The notes below the pieces were generated by a model. The model had not been told where the DNA came from. It searched no databases and saw nothing but the letters and a program-made list of their open reading frames with translations. Source: Tethya wilhelma (lineage: Eukaryota; Porifera; Demospongiae; Tethyida; Tethyidae). Taken from it: a stretch of 64,000 nucleotides of DNA. A program made the position numbers and the translations under genes. The stretch lies in assembly GCA_964030475.1 (NCBI GenBank), contig CAXIPT010000007.1, forward strand, positions 4,528,404 to 4,592,403. The letters run 5' to 3'. Positions 11,227 to 23,500 of the stretch are shown piece after piece (the stretch's first letter is position 1; each line of letters begins with the position of its first letter).

Positions 11227-14169
11227 GTCAGCGTGGTCTAGAAGAGGAGCTGAGTGTTGCTACCTCTCACACTATGAGTCGTCAGATGTCTCGTTCCAGT
11301 AGGATAGCCGGAGGAGAAGGAGGGATGAAGAGAGACTCCAGTGGGTCTGATCTTGAGCTCAAGATGAAAGCAATGCTCAGAGACGAACTGCTCATTAATG
11401 CACAGAAATTTGCATCACAGGTACATCAAAATTTTTTTAGTTTTTGTTTGCATGGTCTTAGTTCAACTTTGAACTCATGCACATACACACATACACACAC
11501 ACACACACACACATGCATGCACACACACACACACACACACACACCAGGTGAAACGTACCATCCATCAGGTAGAAGGTGAAGTGAAGCTGAGCATACCAGA
11601 CCTTGCTCTAGACACCGACCCTTCAGTCATCGCCAGAGACTCTGAAACTATCACTCAACTTGAAGAAGCTGTTGAGAGTTGGGGTCCCATTATTTCAGCA
11701 ACGGTCGAAGAACAACTCGTCAAACAGCCTCAAGGGAACGGACCGCTGGCCGAGATCGACTTCTGGAAGGAGAGAACTTCCAACCTTAGCTCGCTCTACG
11801 AGCAGCTCAAGTCTCCCGTGGTCCTACACATCACTGCAGTCCTCAAAGTGGCAGGTAGTGTGAACGCTTTCTCGAATTTCGAGTGCCACCGTTCTGATCT
11901 GAACAAGTACTACCTCGAAGCACGAGACAATGTCAAGTTCCTTTCGACTCTTGAAAGACATTTGAAGAATCTCACCCACGGAGCTAATTTTGCCATTGTG
12001 CTCGACACGTTGCCTGCACTGATGAACTCTCTACGTATGGTGTGGGTGATCTCCCGTCATTACAACACTGATGAGAGGATGGTCCCCCTCATGATGAGGA
12101 TAGCCTCGGAGCTGTGTGCGAGGGTGGCTAGAGTGCTCAACGTCAGAACCATCTTCAGGTAAGAGGCAGACACAAATGGGCAATTTTTGTAAAGTAGGCC
12201 TTTACTACTTCTGAAAAATTGCTAAATGAGAAAAGTTTAAGCGTAGAAAATTTTGTTTACAGAATCATCTTCAGACACTTGCCTGAGCAGGCATTGGAAG
12301 GGTTCCTTTAGGTTTGAGATTGTTCATAAACTAAAAGATGAGACTGTTTGAAATTTCATGCATGCAAGTGTGTTTCTAGTTGCATGTTAGGGGTAGGGAA
12401 AAGGGTCTAGCTCAATATGCTAGTGTATATTTGACAATCCATGTACGCATTTGTGATTGCAATATACCGTATAGCGCTGCCGGGAATTTTTGTATGGTAC
12501 ATATTTTTTGTATGCCATTCGAATATACTAAACTGTGAAATTTAACCAATTTATATGAAATTTTGAACTACGAAAATTTCCCACTATACAGTACATGCAT
12601 CTGCTATGCAGGTGTGTACCGTAGTTTGAGATATTTTCACGTCGAAAATATTCCGAACGTCAAAATTTCGCATGTTTAATTTCGTACATGCATAGCGCTC
12701 GCATTAATATTGGTAATGGGTCGTCAAAATTTCGAGTGTTTAATTTTCGCACACTGCGACACATACGAAAATTTCCCCGATGTGAATATTAGTCAAATTA
12801 CGGTATCCAGGTGATTTTACACATTTTTATCTCTTGTATTACCTACCACAGAAGCACTCTAGTGGATATCAAGAGCCTAGCCACTGAAGGCCGTCAGACT
12901 ATGGAGATGTGGAAACAGAGCTATCTTGATGTGAGGAAGAAGATAGAGCAGTCTGGCAGCGATGCCAGGTGGGAGTTTGACAGGAAGAAGCTGTTTGAGA
13001 GGTCCGACTATATCATTCAAGTGTGCACTGACATCTACAATGTTGCACAGGTAATAGAGTGTATGAGTGAGTTCAAATTGAGAATGGTGATTGTACTAAG
13101 TACTGTAAAAAAGCCTTTTTTTTGTTATATTTGTAGTAAATTTCATGAATTTTTTAGCTCTATTTTACCGTGCACTTATTTGTAGCTTTTTATGTATTTT
13201 TTTTCGTGTTCTAAGTACGAAAGTGGATTGACCCATGCTACTGTATAATCAGAACTAAGTAATGATTCAACAATTACCAATATCTGTTGCAAAATTATGC
13301 ACACACACACCCACTAGACCATTGAAGAATTTCACAACATCTTTGGTCCTGAGTTGAAGGCTGTGACTGGAGATCCTGAAAAAATTGAGGAGGTCATCAC
13401 AAGAGTGGACAGGCTTGTGTTGGACATTGAAGTTGTGCGCTTTGAACCTTTCAACCCTCTCAACAAGTATGCCATAACAATAGTTAATGCATGAAAATGA
13501 CTTCTAAATTTTGTTGAATACCATTTTTTGCATGCTAAGTTTCATTTGCTTTATATTCATCACTTTTGAACAATATTTGTTAGAAGATATTGTGCATTCA
13601 TTTTTTTTTCACTTACATTTATCTGTGACGCAAAATTTTTTTGAAATGAGATTTCTTGATCTACGCACTGTATATTATTTACCTGTTTTCTTCCTCCCAC
13701 TATTCAGGGTGGACTGGCGAACTGTGATGGATCGTTTCCAGCGTGAGGTGAACCTCATTGAAGAAGAGGCCAATAGTTTCATCCACGAGTCATTTCAAAA
13801 CCTTCGCTCAGCCGAAGGAGCCTTTGATATGCTCCACAAATTCAAGAACATTCACGCCAGAGACGCCATCAATGCCACCATGATGAAGAAGTTCAATGAG
13901 ATCCTGAGCACCTTTGAAAAAGAAGTCGATCAGATTAATGAACTCTTTCTAAAGGAGAAGGACAATCCTCCCATTCCCAAGAGTCAGCCCCCAGTGGCCG
14001 GAGCAATTAATTGGTCCAGGTCTCTGTTTCAGAGGATCAAGCACACGGTGCTGCGATTTCAAACCAAGAAGGAGCTCATTGACAGTGAAGCAGGGAAGGC
14101 TGTAAGTTTGAAATGACACATTGACACATAAAATTTGCTTGACAGATACTAGATAAAATTCAAGCTATA

Positions 14170-14205
<36 letters not shown>

Positions 14206-14206
14206 N

Positions 14207-14278
<72 letters not shown>

Positions 14279-14511
14279 GGCTAGCAAGCGTTACCTAGCA
14301 GTAGCTCGTTCGATGAAGGCCTATGAGGATGAGCGCTACTCTCAGTGGTTGGAGCACGTTGAAACAAGCCTGCCTCTACTGCTGAAGAAGACAGTCCTTG
14401 CTAAACCTCCTCTCCAGCGTGCTACCCCCACGCCTCGGTCACGGACCCCCGGCTCCAATGCTGGATCACGAGCTACTTCAAGAATGGACTTCTCCCACAT
14501 TCTACCACCAA
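5488..14511 (+). CDS. DNAH10: DNAH10 exons 1-10: N-terminal tail (residues 1-824)
   Basis: Exons 5488-5704, 5875-5997, 10410-10513, 10708-10957, 11227-11420, 11548-12158, 12852-13050, 13318-13466, 13708-14101 and 14280-14511. This is the DHC_N1-type tail that binds intermediate chains and the partner heavy chain. Exons 2-3 encode a Gly/Ser/Glu-rich low-complexity stretch of about 55 residues ([21 protein letters not shown]) split by the 4.4-kb intron 2. The block [19 protein letters not shown] opens exon 4. Exon 10 ends in a Pro/Thr/Arg-rich segment ([10 protein letters not shown]). The acceptors of exons 5 and 10 are fed by (TC)n microsatellites and that of exon 6 by a (CA)n repeat. Confidence 0.9.
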
Positions 14512-14517
14512 GTGAGC

Positions 14518-14559
<42 letters not shown>

Positions 14560-17500
14560 ATATTGCTATTGTGCTCATGTACTAAGGTTTCCTGTAAACT
14601 TGTAGTTTGCAGTACTTGAATCCATAAAATATTATCAGCCACTCCCAATACATGCATATTTACATTATTAAATTGCCTATTTCAATTGACATGGTATTGT
14701 ATTAACTGACATGTGGGCTGGACTGCTATACATATCAATAGTAGAGGACGTGACAAGGGTGGTGCCTGTTGTTAGGCATGTGTATTGACAAACGCTATGT
14801 TGATAAGTTTAGCAGGCAACTGGAGTGTATATATAGATCTGCAAACACTCAGTCTTTTGATTTTTTTTTCTTAAAAGAAGATGTATGTTTCTGAAGTGAG
14901 TCTGCGATTACTGCTGCCATTATTATTGGCCATTGGTCATCTTTCAAGTGGAGTCACTGGTAGTCCTCTTTTGAAGAAGAAAAGAAACATTCTCTTTATC
15001 TCAATCGACGATCTCCGACCTGAGCTGGGAGCCTATGGGTTCAACCACATCTACAGTCCTAATATCGACAAGCTAGCCTCTGAATCTGTCCTCTTCAAGA
15101 GAGCCTACTCTCAAATCTCCTGCTGTAATCCTTCAAGAGCTTCTCTGCTCACTGGAAGAAGACCAGACACAAATCACGTCTGGAAAGTCGAACTGTGGAG
15201 GAACACCACCAATGCTACCACCATTCCTCAATACTTTAAAGAGAACGGTTTCTTATCGCTGGGCGTTGGAAAGATCTATCACTATGGGACGGCTAGCAAT
15301 GATGATGACTGGCAGTATTCTTGGAGTCCTGAAGGTCTGCCTTACTTCCAAGCTCCTTTGCTGGACAGAGGGTACAACGTACGCAACAAGACTCATTCCT
15401 GGTGGGCGTTTGAAGGCTACGCCGACAACCAGCTACCCGATGGAGAAGTGACGGACGGAGCTATCAAATATCTCCACATGATTACGATAAAACGTGCTCT
15501 AGGTGACAACCGGCCGTTCTTCTTGGGTGTTGGATATCACCGACCTCATCTTCCGCTGTTTGCTCCAGACAGGTTCTTCGATCTTTACCCACCAGTGGAA
15601 GAGATAGAGCTCCCTCGTAATCCCGATGCTCCCAAGAGTGTGCCTCCCATTGCATGGGTCGTGGCTCCCTACTTCCACAAGCTTAAAGACATCAGTGCTC
15701 TCTTTCCCGACTTTCGTAAGGACTGTGTGTTCGATCCCGTAACTTCCATATATGGAAGCAAGTGTAGAGTCCCTGAAATGAAGACACGTGAGCTGAGAAG
15801 AGCTTATTATGCTTGTATCAGTTACGTAGATGCAGTGGTTGGACAGTTGATTCGTGAACTAGAGATTCTTGGATTTGCCAATGACACTGTGGTTGTCTTG
15901 TGGTCTGATCACGGTTGGCTCTTGGGAGAACACAACCAGTGGTCCAAGTTCAGTAACTTTGAGACTGGTCTTAGAGTTCCATTAATTGTCAAGGTGCCAG
16001 GAATGACTGAAGGAAAAGGTCACTCTGATGCTCTTGTTGAACTGATAGATCTCTTTCCATCGCTAGCCGAGCTAGCCGGACTCCCAGTCCCTCCGCAGTG
16101 CCCTGAGGGCGAACACAACCTCCTAGCATGTCACGAGGGAAACAGCTTCGTACCCCTGTTGACAAATCCTCACCAAGAATGGAAGAAGGCAGCATTCTCA
16201 CAATACCCACGACCCTCACAAGGCCTGCAAATCATACCAGGACTCCTTCCAAAACCGTTCAAAGTCCAATCAGAACTTCTTGAGAATATCATGGGGTATT
16301 CCATGCGTGTCGACAACTACCGTTTCACAGAATGGGTCCGTTTCAATCGTACCACTGCCATACCCAACTGGGACGAGGTATGGGGAACAGAGTTGTATGA
16401 TCACACCGAAGAGAGCACATTCTTTGATGACGAGAATGAAAACCTCGCCTACAAGCCAGAGATGACGTCAACCGTTGATGAGTTACGACGTGCCTTGCGT
16501 GCTGGATGGAGAGCTGCTCAGCCACCCGAGTATAGGAGGCTTTATACTAGCACATGAACACTTGACTGATAAATTAATGTAGATGTATTGATTCATGATC
16601 ATATTAAGCTTAGTGTTGAGGATTTAAAGCTGTATGTGTGTATGTGTGTTTGACCTACATGCAGTCAATGACCAAATATACATTTAAATAATGTGAGCAC
16701 TGTCAATATGTAGGTGATGTGGGGGTATGTTAACATAGTGATAAAGATCATCAAATTAAAATACAAGTAAAAGGAAAAACTGTTAGAATAAGGCGTAGTG
16801 TATGTGGAAATGCATGAATAGAATTTTGTATGAGTGATATTGACTCTTGTGTTTTCATTGTGACAATGTATGTTATAGCTACTCCTGCAAATTGTGAGTA
16901 CGTGGTGAACTTTGCTCCTGAGCTCTCAGAAGTCATTGCCGAAACAAAGTATTTGGAGAAGCTGGGATTTCGAGTATGTGAATTCATAGCTGTAGCTATA
17001 GATGTGCATGTACATTGATTCATGGTTGTTTGTTTTCTCTCTTACAGGTGCCTGATCTGGCCAGGAGTGTGGCACTGCAAGAGGAGAAGTTCATTTCATT
17101 TCAAGACGGTCTAAACCACTCGCTCCATCGTTATCATCATGTCCTGGCCTCGCTCTCTGAAGCTGAGGTATTGGAAAATTTTTTAGGGACATACGGCCAT
17201 TTATGTTGAATTAATCATGAGAGAAAATTTAACGACCATTACCGTAATATTATATTTGTGTCGCATGACGTCACTACTATAAAAATTAATAATATTGAAA
17301 ATTAACAGCTCACATGCAAGTCGGTAATGTTTGTTTCTTGCTCAGACTGATCTGTTGGACGACCACATCAAGACTCTCCAGAGGGTGCTGAAACCAGGCA
17401 GCAAACGGCTCAATTGGAACTCCCTTGGTATACAGGAATACATCACTAAATGTGAACAGGTATGTATCCATTTTCTTTCTACACATTATCACTAGGTACC

Positions 17501-20500
17501 CATTTTTGTCAGAAGCTGATATTTGTGGACATTATTTTATTGTAATTTAAATACTTGTAGGCTATCACCAAGTTTGAGAGTCTGGCAAACCAGATTCAGA
17601 AGAATGCTGGTGACATTGAGGAGAGACTGCACATGATAGAGTCAGTGAGACTGTTCAAGCAACCCCCTCTTAAACCAGGCACAGTGCTGCCTGAAGCCAA
17701 GGTCAGTATACATATCACCATATACCTCTTCGAAAATTTTCTTGGTTTAGCTTCATTCCCAAAAATTCCCTCCCATAAATTTGTTAGGTAAGGGGTCGTC
17801 ATGTGTACAAATACAGCTGTGGAGTATGCCCATGTGTAACAGTTAGCTTTGGCCACCCAACTGAAGCTGGAGAGCGATTTATCAGGTTTATAAAGCTTGG
17901 GAAATGAGCTACTAGCAAGAGTTTATTGCAAAATGAGCTGGAATGGATTTCAACTAATACTGATTGGACAGCTACAAGTCTCTAAATTTCATAGAGACCT
18001 GTACATGAAATAGAGTACCTATGTCATGAGTACAACTTGTACAAATCTCAATTTTTATTGTGTATTAAAGCTAGTTAGACACTGTTTTGTCTGTTTCTAT
18101 GTAGTTTAGAAACCCTCAGGCTACTCATAGAACCTTCACTGTGCTCAGAGGCATAGCCAGGATTTTAGAAAAGGGGGAGCAATAAAAATGCTGCGCGCGA
18201 AGTGCTGGAAATTTTGCACGACCAGAAACCACACCCACTTAATTAGCTATTTTAGCCCCCTCCCATTCATTAAATCGAGCTGTAGCATGTGCTCACTAGA
18301 TCGAACGCTCTCTAAAGCCTTGTAGCAGCAAAAAGAAAGCTTCTAATAGTTCTGGATTGAATTCTGGCCTGCTTTATGTGTTGCTACTAAGTAAGTACAC
18401 AAAAAATTATTAAAAAACTAAAAAGTAGCGCATTATAATACCTAAGTGTAAATTTCGCGAGACAAAAAAAGGGTGCAAATGCACCTCTAGCACCCCCCTG
18501 GCTATGCCACTGGCTTGGGATTCTATATAACAGCAGCTTTTGTGTTTCTAAATAACGTAGAAACCTCCGAAACGGTGTCTATAACTAACTGAGTCGCTAC
18601 AGTTGCTATCATCAGAAATTTTCTCTGTATGTTTCTACTCAAAATGAGACACAAAAAATTCCCCACTATATGGTACTACATGCACAACAACTTGTCTACA
18701 CTTTGTGATCCACTGTTAATGTTCACTCTTGTATGTGGGTATAACCTTATACCATTGTAACTGAAAACAAGTACAAAAAACATTAGAAATGTAATACAAA
18801 CATAGGAATGGCCAAATCGTAAAAAAGTGAGTAAACAAGATCATAGGACTTGAATGGTTGTCAGATTGAGCAAGGAGTTCATTTCACTATGTCACCTATG
18901 TTCATATCCCTACTGAGCTCAATGACATTGTAGACACAGGAATGAACTCTGACAACCATTCCTATCTTGTTTGCTCACTTTTTTACGATTTGGCCATTCC
19001 TGTGTTTGTATTACATTTCTACTTGTTTGTTCTATTTTTTTTTGATATCAGTGGGACAGTCTCATAGAGCTTGGGGCACTATATACTTGCTTGCTTGCAG
19101 TGAATTCCAAATAACGCACACTTAATATGGAAAGGGTCGTTAGGCTAGCTAGTTATGAATAATGCATGAGTTTAGAAATTAATGGCTACCATTTGGAGAT
19201 GGCGCTTTTCGCCTTGTATCTAGTGACTCAATGAGAGACACAAAAAACCGATGGCAAAAGCGATTGAAGACAAAGAAACCAAGTTTGTTCATTCAAGAAT
19301 CAGCTTCTAAAAGTGAATGGTCTTTGAGATATGGCGTGAGAAGATAGAAGAAGAATAAGAACTGAGAAGAAGAAGAAGAAGAAGATCGAGAAAATTAGTT
19401 TGGTTCTTTAGCGATGGTTTTAGGCCATGTTTTTGGGCTCATTAGAAAGACAAAGAGCTAAATATTAGCTTAAGAAGCCTTTTAGTGACAAGCACTTAGT
19501 TTTTGCAGAGTTATTCACGTGAATATTTTTATTATGCTAATGGGCCATCCGTGCCATTCCTATGTACTCAGTACTACTGTACTGGGAATAACCTTTTATA
19601 ATGTTTTGATAAAACTTCCTTTATGTAGTACATCACACCTCAAATAGTACATGTATGCAAAATAATATTGTTCAGCCTTCTGTACTAGCTGTAGGTTAAA
19701 TGCCCATTAACAACATTAGCTACTAAACTAGTTAGCAATATTATTGCTTGAGTCACTGAACGTAAAGTTCAACAATGTCCAGGAGAACATCTTCAGTGTT
19801 TCGTGGGTCATCTGCACACACTCTGACTTCAACATCACTGGTGACTGGTTCACCAAGGTCTTTACAGAACCATGGCTTTCTCTCTCCATCACAGCATGTT
19901 GAAAATCGACCACACCCCTTTCCATCCCACAGTGGGTCCTCCAGGTAGTAGCGGTTTTGATGAGCTGTGCGACTACCAGTTTCACAGTAGTAATCATGTC
20001 CAATAAATTCAGGGATTAGTCCAGTGTAGGCCACATGGGACTTGGAGTTGGCACAAGGACAGCTATACACATTATGACCAGGAACTTCATTTAGTGCTGC
20101 AGCAAAGGTCCAGATGTGTTGTCGTGGGTTACTGCTATGAGTTATACTCACTCCTTCAACATACTGGTCATCAATGGTACGTGTTTGTGTGTTGTAGTAT
20201 GGCCAAAATGCATCAGGACTGTAATACTGTATTCCAATGACTCGACCACACACCTTAGTGAAGGGAACATTATGAGTGGCAAATGTTGCTGATGAACATC
20301 CAGAATTAACTCTCTTTCTACAAAGTCTCTTTGGGGAAATGACTAGTTCAAAACCAGAAGGACAAGTGGAGCTAGTCCCTGCCATATTCACATCAGCTAT
20401 CCTCATCCAGACTCCTTCCTCTCCAAATGTGTCAGTGCAGTTGATGTGACAGTAGACACGGACTGGACCAGTCTTGTCTTGAATCCAGTAGTAGCCAGAC

Positions 20501-23500
20501 TTCTTGCAATCAAGATCTCTAATTTGCGCAATTTGTTGACAGGAGGCAGCAGCATAGGCTGGTATGTCACCAAGGTGTTTTATTCCAGGAGAAGAGTTGT
20601 CAACAATCTTTGTGATCTGATCAAGAAGAGAGTCACTGAGACAGAGATCCCTCCGGACAGAAGAGTCACCAGGTGGTTCAGTCGGAGCTGAGCTTGCAGA
20701 GTGAAGTAGTACGAAGAAGAAGATTGTAGTGATAAACATTTTCGTAGTTTCTTGCATGATTAAACTCTTGTTAGGTGATTCGTCTTCTGCCTGCTTTTCT
20801 TGTATGCTTGCGGTAAGAAGCATCACCCTCATTTATACTCAACATCTTGTAGGTTTTATATGATATTCATAGGATTGTTTGTGATGCAGTTCAGTCAATG
20901 TGTCATGATGATCATCATGACACTATAGCTAATTAGACAAAGAGATAAAGAACAGACCTCTCTTGCCTGTAAACATGTTGCTCTAGTTCACTTAATCCAC
21001 TCTTCTATAATTATAATACCATCTTACATCTTGATAACCTCTTACTATGGGCCAGGCAACATACAACCAATTGTCCATTCTTAGTCATTCATACAATGAA
21101 TGCTAATGTACACATGACTGTTAGTACCTTGTACTTTTAATGCTGATAAATTTTTAGGTGTACTACACTAATAACATTATTACAATTATGCATTATTCAG
21201 TGGTAACCTCTGGTTATTTTATCATTGTGGATCATGCAATTGGATAACCTTTTGTCATGTGCTCATTTTCTGAGATAGTTGCATCCTTTCTCTAAACACT
21301 AGAGGACTTTGTACTTTTAAAATTTTGACAAACTTCCTTTGTGTACAGCAAAGAATTAAGAGTAGATACATGCATGCATGTAAGACAATGTAAGCTCGCT
21401 AGTAACTTGAATACCTATTACCCATCTTAGTTACTGCAATATTATTGCTTGAATCACTGAACATAAAGTTCAACAATGTCCAGGAGGACATCTTCATTAC
21501 TTCGTGCCTCATCTGCACACACTCTGACTTCAACATCACTGGTGACTGGTTCACCAAGGTCTTTACAGAACCACGGCCTTTTCTCTCCATCACAGCATGT
21601 TGAAAATCGACCACACCCCTTTCCATCCCACAAAGGGTCCTCCAGGTAGTGGCGCTGTTCGCCTCTGGCACGGCTGGCAGTTTCACAGTAGTAGTCATCT
21701 CCAATAAATTCAGGGATTAGTCCAGTATAGGCCACATGGGACTTGGAGTTGGCACAGGGACAACTATACACGTTATGACCAGGATATTCATCATAGGCAG
21801 CTGCAAAGGTCCAGATGTGTTGTCGTGGATTTCTGCTGTGAGTTATACTCACTCCTTCAACATATAGGCCATCAATGGTACGAGTTTGAGTATTGAAGTA
21901 TGGCCAAAATGCATCAGTACTGTAGTACTGTATTCCAATGACTTGACCACACACTTTAGTAAAGGGAACATTATGAGTGGCAAATGTTGCTGATGAACAT
22001 CCAGTATTAATTCTTTTCCTACAAAGTCTCTTTGGTGAAGTGACTAGTTCAAAACCAGAAGGACAAGTGGAGCTAGTCCCTGCCATATTCACATCAGCTA
22101 TCCTCATCCAGACTCCTTCCTCTCCAAATGTGTTAGTGCAGTTGATGTGACAGTAGACACGGACTGGACCAGTCTTGTCTTGAATCCAGTAGTAGCCAGA
22201 CTCCTTGCAATTAAGATCTCTAAGCTGAGCAATTTGTTGACAGGAGGCAGCAGCATAGGCTGGTATGTCACCAAGGTGTTTTATTCCAGGAGAAGAGTTG
22301 TCAACAATCTTTGTAATCTCATCAAGAAGAGAGTCACTGAGACAGAGATCCCTCCGGACAGAAGAGTCACCAGGTGGTTCAGTCGGAGCTGAGCTTGTAG
22401 AGTGGAGCAGTACGAAGATGAAGATTGTAGTGATAAACATTTTCGTAGTTTCTTGCATGGTTAAACTCCTGTTAGGTGATTCGTCTTCCTGCCTGCTTTT
22501 CTTGTATGCTTGCGGTAATCCACTCTTCTATAATTATAATACCATCTTACATCTTGATAACCTCTTACTATAGGTCAGGCAACGTACAACCAATTATCCA
22601 TTCTTAGGCATTCATAAAATTAATGCTAATGTACCCATGACTGTTAGTAATCAAAATTTTTACTACTTGTTCATTCACTTTTTTCAACACTACAGTGTGG
22701 AGACTATCAGAGACTGGTTAGTCCCTACAAAAAGCTTGAGTCTCAGCTACATGCACTTCATTAATATGCTAGAGGCTAGTGCGCATGCGCATAATAATGC
22801 CACGTGGATAATGACCTTTGAACTCTACCTACAAAGATGGCTGCATTGTAGCACATGAATTTATACACTAAGTTTCAAAGCTTTCTAGTTTTTGTTCAGG
22901 CCTATTTACGATGAAAACGAGTATAAAGGAACGTACTACCCAAGAAAAGAACTTACTTTGTGGCGTCAAAGTTGGCTCAACACTTTCTGGTTCTCTGGAA
23001 ATCGTTTTCAAGTAAGTCAGTTAGAAGGAAGTAAGTAAGTTAGGAGAACAAAATTGCACCAGTGTGGCTTCTCGCAAGCGCTCTCTCTACGAGTGATCAG
23101 AAAAGTTTCGGCAAAGTTTAAGCCTTCCATGTAGTTGGTTTTCTGTAAAGGAGAGCCTCTGAGCAAGTTTGAAGCCTCTACTTTGTGTTGTTAGATTTTT
23201 CAATGATGGCGATAAATATTTTGTATTGTGTCTATGGGACAGTCGGCCCATTCCTACTATACGTACTACCGTACGTATGATAATGAATTATGCATTGTTC
23301 AGCGGTAACCTCTGGTTATTTTATCATCGTGGATCATGCAATTGGATAACCTTTTATCATGTGCAGTGTTCATTTTCTGGGATTGTTGAATCCATTCTCT
23401 AAACACTAGAGGACTTTGCACTTTCAAAGTTTTGACAAACTTATAATTCCTTTGTGTACAGCAAAGAATTAAGAGTAGATACATACATGCGTGTAAGACA

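Noticed and set aside
20758..20832. 25-codon N-terminal extension of secreted-protein copy A
   Set aside because: A TATA box overlaps the upstream ATG and the paralogue copy B has a frameshift there, so the extension is very likely 5'UTR and promoter.
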